In this document: piece by piece, positions 1-4,640 of the stretch
Layout: each line of letters opens with the position of its first letter
Position numbering within the stretch: the stretch's first letter is position 1
Assembly: GCA_027016965.1 (NCBI GenBank)
Contig: JALURI010000160.1
Coordinates: 3,439-8,670 of the forward strand
DNA: 5,232 nucleotides
Direction: 5' to 3'
Source of the DNA: Geoglobus sp.
Lineage (GTDB): Archaea; Halobacteriota; Archaeoglobi; Archaeoglobales; Archaeoglobaceae
Made by a program: the position numbers and the translations under genes
The notes under the pieces: generated by a model
The model's input: the letters and a program-made list of their open reading frames with translations, nothing else
Database searches by the model: none
Told to the model about the DNA's origin: nothing

Positions 1-470
1 GCTATTTTTATTGCCTCACCCATCCCCCAGGAAAGCTCTCTCTCATCCCTGTTTTTCAGCTCATCAACTGTTCTCACATCATCATCCCTCATCCTTTTTC
101 TTGCCCTTTCAAGTCTGAGCTCAATTGGTGCTTCGATATTTATTAGAATAAAATTGTCGCCGAACTCACTTCTGAACCTCTCAACCTCTGCAATACCTCT
201 TACCCCATCTATCACAACAACACCCTTCTTCTCAATCTTCTTTTTTATCCTTGGAATGCATCTCTTGGCTATTGCATCCATCCCCTCCCTTTCTCTGAGT
301 TCTGATGCAACCTTTCCAGCATTCTCATCTGTCAGTTCAAGACCTCTTTTCTCAACCTCTTCTCTCACAATATCTCCCATCACAACGACAGGAATCCCCA
401 TTTCCTCAGCAATTCTGGATGCTGTACTTTTACCACTCAGGGGGAGACCAACAAAGGCGATTATTTTCAT
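1..470 (-). CDS. UPF0200-family P-loop nucleotide kinase-like protein (C-terminus beyond window)
   Basis: Translating the minus strand from the ATG at 470 gives 156 uninterrupted residues that run off the window edge; the family is usually about 180-190 residues, so roughly 30 are missing. A Walker A loop is seen at residues 8-16 (GLPLSGKST). A hydrophobic strand ending in DGVR at 84-91 looks like Walker B, and an Arg/Asp-rich segment near 121-145 (ERARKRMRDDD, then NRDERELSWG) resembles a kinase lid and the conserved tail of this archaeal family. The fold class is that of adenylate or dephospho-CoA kinases, so nucleoside mono- or diphosphate phosphorylation is a reasonable guess. To my knowledge the substrate of UPF0200 proteins is not established, and I assign none. 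It is cytosolic, with no signal peptide or membrane segment. The ATG at 470 is chosen because the P-loop begins at the usual distance from the N-terminus and a TATA-like box lies about 26 bases upstream, which suggests a leaderless message. It is divergent from nmd3. Confidence 0.88.
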   Translation of the reverse strand, partial: MKIIAFVGLPLSGKSTASRIAEEMGIPVVVMGDIVREEVEKRGLELTDENAGKVASELREREGMDAIAKRCIPRIKKKIEKKGVVVIDGVRGIAEVERFRSEFGDNFILINIEAPIELRLERARKRMRDDDVRTVDELKNRDERELSWGMGEAIKI

Positions 471-492
471 AGTGCCCGAATCTGAAAAGAAG

Positions 493-500
493 CTTTAAAA
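493..500 (-). promoter_or_regulatory. TATA box for the UPF0200 gene (leaderless start)
   Basis: On the minus strand this reads TTTTAAAG, preceded by an A-rich GATTAAAG stretch (501-508) that fits a TFB recognition element. Its centre is about 26 bases from the ATG at 470, the usual TATA-to-transcription-start distance in archaea, so the transcript would begin at or very near the start codon. No Shine-Dalgarno sequence is seen between the box and the ATG, which agrees with a leaderless mRNA. The site is inferred from sequence only. Confidence 0.6.
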
Positions 501-533
501 CTTTAATCATTCTCAGCTTAATTCTCCATGCCT

Positions 534-549
534 GAAAAGGAATATATAC
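534..549 (+). promoter_or_regulatory. BRE/TATA promoter of the nmd3-taw2 operon
   Basis: A purine run (GAAAAGG, 534-540) is followed directly by AATATATAC (541-549), a near-canonical archaeal BRE plus TATA box. Its centre near 545 predicts a transcription start around 571, between the two candidate in-frame ATGs of nmd3 (566 and 575). No Shine-Dalgarno sequence precedes either ATG. A leaderless mRNA is therefore likely, and the spacing slightly favours initiation at 575. Confidence 0.65.
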
Positions 550-565
550 CCTGTCAGCAATTTCC

Positions 566-1576
566 ATGGTTGCAATGAGATGTGCATCATGTGGGAAGGA
601 AAGCGATTATTCAGTATGTGGTGAGTGTCTGTCAAAAGGTGTTGAGCTCATATCCGTACCACCTGTTGTTGAGATTATTCAGTGCTCTAGGTGTGGTGAT
701 TTCAGAATTGACAGATGGAGGCAGACCACTCTCGAAGAAGCGGTGGAGCATTATCTTCTGAAAAATGCTTCCATTCACAATGAATTTGAAGTTGAAATTT
801 TTCATTTTTATCCTGTGGGGGATGAGATTGGAAAGTACAGGTTTCATGTTGAAGGAAGAATCAGGGATCATTCTCATCACTTTGAAACTTTTTTTGAAGT
901 CAGGCTTAAAAAAATTGCATGTGAGAAATGCAGCAGACAGGCAGGAGGATATTACGAGGCAATACTCCAGGTAAGGGCAGACAGAAGAAAGCTGAGGGAT
1001 GAGGAAATCGAGAGAATTTATGATATTGTTGAAACTTCGCTTATTAAGGAAAAGAGCAATCCAAAAGCCTTTGTTTCCAAAATAGAGGAGAGAAGGGAAG
1101 GTATAGATATCTATCTTGGAGACAGGAACCTTGGTGTTAAGATCTCCAGAATCATATCCAGGGAGATGGGTGCAGAAACAAAGGAGAGCAATAAAATTGC
1201 AGGAAGAGAGGATGGAAAGGATTTTTTCAGATTTACTTACCTTGTGAGGCTTCCTGAGTTTTTCAGAGGTGACATTGTGGAGGGTGAAGGCGTTGTCGCT
1301 GTTGTGAGAGATGTTCCAAGGAGAAAGGGATATGATGTTAAAACCGGAAAGGCGGTGAGGCTGAAAGATCCGGTTGTAATCGCAAGGAAAGATGAACTCA
1401 GAGAGAGCACGGTTCTTAATGTTGATGAGAATACCGTTGAGATCCTGGATCCCTTCACATACCGGACAGCAATCACTGAAAAGCCGGAAACCGGTCTCAA
1501 AGTAGGAGATCGGGTTTATGTTGCAAGACACGGTGACAGACTGATTGTGATACACCCTGATCTTGTGGTGATATGA
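566..1576 (+). CDS. nmd3: NMD3 family protein, archaeal large-ribosomal-subunit adaptor
   Basis: This 336-residue protein is the archaeal form of NMD3, which in eukaryotes binds the late pre-60S subunit and recruits the export machinery. In archaea, with no nucleus, a role in late large-subunit maturation or anti-association is inferred. The N-terminus carries the family's zinc-binding cysteines in four CxxC pairs: C6/C9, C18/C21, C40/C43 and C119/C122, the last inside the conserved CEKCSRQAGGYYEAILQVR segment. An alpha/beta middle region spans about 130-228. From about 229 (FFRGDIVEGEGVV) to the end lie beta-rich segments matching the eIF5A-like/SH3-like part of the family. The C-terminal tail with NES and NLS found in eukaryotic NMD3 (about 500 residues) is absent, as expected for archaea. 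The start may be the ATG at 566 or the ATG at 575 (M4); both leave the first CxxC intact, and promoter spacing mildly favours 575. The stop codon overlaps the taw2 start in ATGA, so the two form an operon. Confidence 0.93.
   Translation: MVAMRCASCGKESDYSVCGECLSKGVELISVPPVVEIIQCSRCGDFRIDRWRQTTLEEAVEHYLLKNASIHNEFEVEIFHFYPVGDEIGKYRFHVEGRIRDHSHHFETFFEVRLKKIACEKCSRQAGGYYEAILQVRADRRKLRDEEIERIYDIVETSLIKEKSNPKAFVSKIEERREGIDIYLGDRNLGVKISRIISREMGAETKESNKIAGREDGKDFFRFTYLVRLPEFFRGDIVEGEGVVAVVRDVPRRKGYDVKTGKAVRLKDPVVIARKDELRESTVLNVDENTVEILDPFTYRTAITEKPETGLKVGDRVYVARHGDRLIVIHPDLVVI
1567..1575 (+). promoter_or_regulatory. GGTGAT element touching the taw2 start inside the nmd3 stop overlap
   Basis: GGTGAT (1567-1572) is complementary to the AUCACC of the archaeal 16S rRNA 3' end but directly abuts the ATG at 1573, so its spacing is too short for a conventional Shine-Dalgarno. 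Translation of taw2 is therefore more likely to depend on termination-reinitiation from nmd3 through the ATGA overlap (1573-1576), with this element possibly holding the terminating ribosome. This is an inference from layout. Confidence 0.4.
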
Positions 1577-2568
1577 AGGCTGTTAAGGTGAGGAAGGAGA
1601 TTGCAGAAAAAGTTAGAAAGGAACTTGAGAAATCGGGAGTAAAGGACAGAAGCAGGAGGATCAGATTTGAAAATGGATACGTAATCATTCCGGTAAAGAA
1701 GGACTTTGGATCATTTTCAGCAGAATACGAGATAATTGAGGACAGAAATCCGGTATTTAAAGATAAAAAGAATTTCAGAGAGATCGTGGAAAGTATTGCT
1801 GGATCCTACCCGAGAAATACTGATCTGAAGATTTTTGGAGATGTTGGGTTGATGAAACTTCCGTCATCCATTTTTGAATACCGAAATAAAATAGCCCATG
1901 AGGTTTTGAAAAACTACAGACTGAATTCAATATGGCTTGATCGTGGGAGGTATGGAATGGAGCGAAAGCCTGAAATCATCCCCCTGATCGGGAAAAAGAG
2001 TCTGGTTGAAGTAAAGGAAAATGGATGTATTTTCAGATTTGATCTCACGAAGGTGATGTTCAGCCAGGGAAATCAATTTGAAAAAATGAGAATTGCCAGG
2101 CTTGTTGAAAGGAACGAGATAGTTATTGACATGTTTGCAGGCATTGGATACTTTACAGTTCCGCTTATGAAACATTCAGAGGCGAAGAAGTGCTATGCGA
2201 TAGAACTCAATCCTGTCTCATACGGGTTTTTACTTGAAAACATAAAACTCAATGGTTTGAAAAATGTAATTCCTGTTCTCGGGGATTCGATGAATTTAAT
2301 TCCAGAAAACTTTGCAGACAGAGTGATTATGGGTCATATAAAATGTGAGAAATTTCTTGAAACTGCTATAAATGCGTTAAATGAAGAGGGATGGGTCCAT
2401 TATCATGAGGCAACTCCGGAAAAGGTTATTGGACGACCTTTGGAAAGGGTGAAAAAGCAGGCAGAGGCGATGAACACAAAAATTCTTGAGATATCGATGA
2501 GAAAGGTAAAAAGTTACTCACCAAAGGTCTATCATGTTGTTGTTGATGCAAGGATCAGGAAAAATTAG
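1573..2568 (+). CDS. taw2: Taw2-like tRNA-Phe 4-demethylwyosine (C7) aminocarboxypropyltransferase, Trm5-related
   Basis: A 331-residue class I SAM-dependent enzyme of the Trm5/TYW2 group. Taw2 transfers the 3-amino-3-carboxypropyl group of SAM to C7 of 4-demethylwyosine at G37 of tRNA-Phe, after Trm5 and Taw1 have acted. Residues 1-60 look like a small N-terminal domain, 88-97 (FGDVGLMKLP) fall in the tRNA-facing part of the family, and 162-170 (MFSQGNQFE) precede the catalytic Rossmann domain. That domain has DMFAGIGYF (186-194) as SAM motif I, AIELNP (209-214) with acidic E211 for the ribose, GDS (238-240), DRVIMGH (249-255) and VHYHE (275-279), then SYSPKVYHVVVD near the C-terminus. The VIMG signature and HYHE are typical of Taw2, whereas Trm5 methyltransferases carry an NLP-type motif at the VIMG position; this separation is from family knowledge. 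The usual residue after MG in Taw2 is, as I recall, Tyr, here His254-255 region reads MGH. A Trm5-like m1G37 activity is the main alternative. It follows nmd3 in an ATGA overlap and meets the signal peptidase gene tail to tail. Confidence 0.85.
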   Translation: MKAVKVRKEIAEKVRKELEKSGVKDRSRRIRFENGYVIIPVKKDFGSFSAEYEIIEDRNPVFKDKKNFREIVESIAGSYPRNTDLKIFGDVGLMKLPSSIFEYRNKIAHEVLKNYRLNSIWLDRGRYGMERKPEIIPLIGKKSLVEVKENGCIFRFDLTKVMFSQGNQFEKMRIARLVERNEIVIDMFAGIGYFTVPLMKHSEAKKCYAIELNPVSYGFLLENIKLNGLKNVIPVLGDSMNLIPENFADRVIMGHIKCEKFLETAINALNEEGWVHYHEATPEKVIGRPLERVKKQAEAMNTKILEISMRKVKSYSPKVYHVVVDARIRKN

Positions 2569-3083
2569 CCAAAAATCAGTCTGAAGTAGCCTATGTAGGG
2601 AATTTTGAAAACAGCAACACCAATTATCCATTCATCCTTTACAGGTTTGGACAGGAGGGGCTGGTCTGGAAGTAGATTGTGATCACCCTTCGTTATGTAT
2701 CCATCATTTTCAGCAACGTAATTCCCAATTTTCTGTCCTTCTTTGACGTACATGATTGCCCTATGGATTATTGGAGTTTTGGACCCATCTCCATTTGGTT
2801 TGTAAACAATCACATCTCCAAAATCTCCAAACATTTTATACCCTGTATCTTTTCCGTCAAGATACGTTATTATCTCTTTCTTCTGGGGGCTCACAAGAAA
2901 TACAACATCACCGATATTGAGGTTTGGTTCCATACTTCCGCTCTGAACAGCAACCATGAAAGGCCAGGTTCCAGTTATTGCATAACCTCCACCAGCAATA
3001 AGACCAACAATTATAAGTGTTGTTATCAAATCTTTAACTAAGCCAGCAAGCCTGTCATCCATTGGCGGAGGTTGAAGTTTCAT
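2565..3083 (-). CDS. sec11: Signal peptidase I, archaeal/ER (Sec11) type
   Basis: This 172-residue membrane protein cleaves signal peptides from proteins exported by Sec, with its active site on the outer face of the cytoplasmic membrane. One N-terminal membrane anchor is seen at about residues 17-36 (rich in L, I, V, G). The catalytic serine is S50 in QSGSMEP. The position that is Lys in bacterial enzymes is His107 in IIHRA, as in the eukaryotic Sec11/archaeal S26B group, and the acidic residue lies in TKGDHN (D134). A second hydrophobic stretch (about 152-171) closes the protein. Length is normal. The longest frame begins at 3083, but M8 (ATG at 3062) is a serious alternative and possibly the true start. 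Codons 4-7 (Gln-Pro-Pro-Pro) are simply the antisense of the DP1 Shine-Dalgarno, and a TATA-like box at 3089-3096 predicts transcription from about 3066, downstream of the first ATG. The anchor and catalytic core are unaffected. The 3' end overlaps taw2 by four bases, tail to tail. Confidence 0.93.
   Translation of the reverse strand: MKLQPPPMDDRLAGLVKDLITTLIIVGLIAGGGYAITGTWPFMVAVQSGSMEPNLNIGDVVFLVSPQKKEIITYLDGKDTGYKMFGDFGDVIVYKPNGDGSKTPIIHRAIMYVKEGQKIGNYVAENDGYITKGDHNLLPDQPLLSKPVKDEWIIGVAVFKIPYIGYFRLIFG
3031..3040 (+). promoter_or_regulatory. Weak candidate TATA box for DP1, inside the signal peptidase gene
   Basis: TCTTTAACTA, preceded by an A/T-rich ATCAAA, lies about 26 bases before position 3062. 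Transcription from there would include the GGAGGT at 3067-3072 in a short leader before the DP1 ATG at 3082. The match to a TATA consensus is only fair, and another AT-rich site (TTATAAGT, 3011-3018) is also possible. DP1 needs some promoter here because the gene upstream is on the other strand. Confidence 0.35.
3067..3072 (+). promoter_or_regulatory. Shine-Dalgarno sequence of DP1
   Basis: GGAGGT, complementary to the archaeal 16S rRNA 3' end, is spaced nine bases from the ATG at 3082. It fixes the DP1 start. It also lies antisense to codons 4-6 of the longest signal peptidase reading frame, which bears on where that protein really starts. Confidence 0.75.
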
Positions 3084-4539
3084 GGTTATTAAAAATATCG
3101 ATACAAAAACTGTCGTTGCAAAGTTTGCAGTTAACGGTTACAATGTCCATCCAGACGCGGTGAAGCTGATTCTTTCATCGAGTTTTGATGTGGATGTTGT
3201 TGTAAGGGAAACCTGTGCAAAATGCAATGGTGCTTTCATAGTTACACCTGAAGAGGTTTCAGAGGTCATAGGGGAACTTCAAAAAAGAATGAAAAGAAAT
3301 GGAATCACTCCTGTAAAAACCAGAAAAACTACAGAGAAGGAAGAAATAAAGGTTCTTAAAGATGTTACTGGCAGATCTGCTTGCAGAGGAACTGTTGAGG
3401 ATTTTGTGGCTTACTTCAATTCAAGGTTTGAAAAACTAAGCAGAATTCTGAGAAACAGAGTTAAGGCAGTCCCGATAGCATCTCTTTCAAAAATAAAGGC
3501 AGAAACCATTGAAATCATAGGTTTTGTCAACAGCGTAAGGGAGTTGAATGAAAACAGAGCCATGATTGAGGTGGAGGACAGAACAGGGAGAATCAGGGTT
3601 TACGCTGAAGGTAAGGTCAAGGAACAGGCTATGGAACTTTTTGGAGATGAAATTGTTGGGATTACAGGAAGACCAGCTGGAAGGAGCATAATTGCAGACA
3701 GAATCACCTTTCCCGACATTCCTCTCAATGGAAATGGAAGGGCAAAAAGAGATTTTTCTGTTGCGTTCATCTCGGATATACATTTCGGAAGTAACACGTT
3801 TCTTCACGAATCATGGGAGAAGTTTGTATCGTGGATCAACTGTGAAAGCGGAAACAGAAGGCTCGATGAGATTGCAGAATCTGTGAAATATCTTTTCGTT
3901 GCTGGAGATGTGGTGGACGGAATTGGGGTTTATCCTGATCAGGAGAAGGAGCTTGAGATAGACGACATCAATGCCCAGTATGAGTTTGCAGCAAAACAGT
4001 TTGACAGAATAAGAAGCGATCTGAAAATAATAGTCTCTCCAGGCAACCACGATGCTGTAAGACAGGCTGAACCACAGCCGGCTTTACCAAAGGAGTTCTC
4101 ATCCCTCTTTTCAAACAATGTTGTTCATGTTGGCAATCCATCCTACATCGATGTTGAAGGTGTGAAGGTTCTCATGTATCACGGTAGAAGTCTTGATGAC
4201 ATAATTTCGAGAGTTTCCAGACTGAGCTACGAAAAACCACATGATGCAATGGTGGAATTGCTGAAAAGAAGACATCTTGCACCTCTTTATGGTGAAAGAA
4301 GCCCTCTTGCTCCTGAGAAAGACGATTACCTTGTGGTGGATGATGTTCCGGACATCGTTCATTCCGGGCACGTCCATACCTACGGCACCGCATTTTACAG
4401 GGGTGTTTTTCTGGTAAATTCTTCAACCTGGCAAAGCCAGACAGAGTTTCAGAAAAAGGTAAACCTGAATCCGATGCCAGGAAACGTTGCAATTTATCAG
4501 CCGGGAGGTAATGTTTACAGACTCAAATTTTACAGCTGA
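3082..4539 (+). CDS. polB: DNA polymerase D small subunit DP1 (Mre11-like 3'-5' exonuclease)
   Basis: This 485-residue protein is the proofreading subunit of the archaeal replicative D-family polymerase; it pairs with the large catalytic subunit DP2, which is not in this window. The N-terminal region (about 1-70) matches the small helical domain of DP1 and has one CxxC (C45/C48). A charged, probably flexible linker follows (about 70-125). An OB-fold lies at about 140-210, including IIGFVNSVRELNENRAMIEVEDRTGRI split across strands. The calcineurin-like phosphoesterase domain fills the rest, with all metal-binding motifs intact: SDIHF (D232, H234), GDVVD (D276), GNHD (N322, H323), MYHG (H367) and GHVH (H430, H432). 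The conserved C-terminal segment VNSSTWQSQTEFQ is also present, so an active nuclease is expected. Length is usual for euryarchaeal DP1. The start at 3082 is supported by GGAGGT nine bases upstream; the next in-frame Met is at residue 70. It is divergent from the signal peptidase gene, and the two longest frames share two bases. The symbol polB follows common archaeal naming; dp1 is a synonym. Confidence 0.95.
   Translation: MVIKNIDTKTVVAKFAVNGYNVHPDAVKLILSSSFDVDVVVRETCAKCNGAFIVTPEEVSEVIGELQKRMKRNGITPVKTRKTTEKEEIKVLKDVTGRSACRGTVEDFVAYFNSRFEKLSRILRNRVKAVPIASLSKIKAETIEIIGFVNSVRELNENRAMIEVEDRTGRIRVYAEGKVKEQAMELFGDEIVGITGRPAGRSIIADRITFPDIPLNGNGRAKRDFSVAFISDIHFGSNTFLHESWEKFVSWINCESGNRRLDEIAESVKYLFVAGDVVDGIGVYPDQEKELEIDDINAQYEFAAKQFDRIRSDLKIIVSPGNHDAVRQAEPQPALPKEFSSLFSNNVVHVGNPSYIDVEGVKVLMYHGRSLDDIISRVSRLSYEKPHDAMVELLKRRHLAPLYGERSPLAPEKDDYLVVDDVPDIVHSGHVHTYGTAFYRGVFLVNSSTWQSQTEFQKKVNLNPMPGNVAIYQPGGNVYRLKFYS
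3089..3096 (-). promoter_or_regulatory. Candidate TATA box for the signal peptidase gene, inside DP1
   Basis: The minus strand reads ATTTTTAA here, within a longer AT-rich run containing GTATCGATAT just upstream. Its centre near 3092 predicts transcription from about 3066, four bases before the in-frame ATG at 3062 and downstream of the ATG at 3083. A nearly leaderless message starting at M8 of the longest frame would result. This overlaps DP1 codons 3-5. If the box were instead the GTATCGATAT around 3100, transcription would begin near 3074, still past the first ATG. Confidence 0.45.
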
Positions 4540-4578
4540 GGAAGGCATAAAATTTCACGGCGAATCAATTTCGTAACC

Positions 4579-4587
4579 TATTTATAA
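4579..4587 (+). promoter_or_regulatory. Upstream candidate TATA box of the acyl-CoA synthetase gene
   Basis: TATTTATAA preceded by GTAACC resembles an archaeal BRE/TATA element. It predicts transcription from about 4610, giving a leader of about 30 bases that includes the G-run at 4628-4633 as ribosome binding site. It is the better match to a normal leader-bearing promoter of the two candidates in this gap. Confidence 0.5.
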
Positions 4588-4595
4588 CAATAAAT
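4580..4595. repeat. Small AT-only inverted repeat over the TATA region
   Basis: ATTTAT (4580-4585) and ATAAAT (4590-4595) form a perfect six-base inverted repeat around AACA. It coincides with the upstream TATA box, so it could be a regulator site, but AT-only palindromes this short arise readily by chance. I give it little weight as an operator and none as a terminator, since no T-run follows. Confidence 0.25.
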
Positions 4596-4613
4596 TCTGG
4601 AAAGAGGAGGTAA

Positions 4614-4622
4614 GATATAAAA
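4614..4622 (+). promoter_or_regulatory. Second candidate TATA box before the acyl-CoA synthetase gene
   Basis: GATATAAAA follows a purine-rich GAGGAGGTAA (4604-4613) that could act as a BRE. It would place transcription near 4644, almost exactly at the ATG at 4641, and so would produce a leaderless mRNA. Only one of the two boxes need be used, or both may act in tandem. The GGAGGT at 4607-4611 is too far from any start codon to be a ribosome binding site, which favours reading it as promoter sequence. Confidence 0.35.
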
Positions 4623-4627
4623 AATTT

Positions 4628-4633
4628 GGGGGT
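4628..4633 (+). promoter_or_regulatory. G-rich ribosome binding site of the acyl-CoA synthetase
   Basis: GGGGGT ends seven bases before the ATG at 4641. It is a moderate match to the anti-Shine-Dalgarno and supports this start over the in-frame TTG at 4626, which lies within or before the G-run and has no properly spaced site of its own. Confidence 0.45.
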
Positions 4634-4640
4634 AGATGGT

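Noticed and set aside
154..498. A 114-residue plus-strand frame, Ser/Thr/Pro-rich, opposite the UPF0200 gene
   Set aside because: Its composition is that of the reverse of a charged P-loop protein; the minus-strand frame has a clear Walker A motif and a promoter, while this frame has neither.
632..1555. A 307-residue open frame antisense to nmd3
   Set aside because: It covers almost all of nmd3 on the other strand, is rich in Ser, Cys, Phe and Asn in a way typical of antisense shadows, shows no recognisable domain, and nmd3 itself has unmistakable family motifs.
2679..3041. A 120-residue plus-strand frame opposite the signal peptidase
   Set aside because: It is a shadow of the minus-strand gene, which has the Ser/His active-site motifs and a membrane anchor.
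3487..4492. Several minus-strand frames of 65-106 residues inside DP1
   Set aside because: All lie within a coding sequence whose every catalytic motif is intact; none has a recognisable domain or a convincing start signal.
4561..4573. CGAA-TCAAT-TTCG inverted repeat after DP1, considered as a terminator
   Set aside because: The stem is only four base pairs and no T-run follows; archaeal termination depends mainly on T-rich stretches, which are not seen here.
4626..4628. TTG in frame upstream of the acyl-CoA synthetase ATG, considered as an alternative start
   Set aside because: The only strong purine-rich site upstream (4606-4611) is about 14 bases away, while the ATG at 4641 has a G-run at a normal distance and gives a usual N-terminus.
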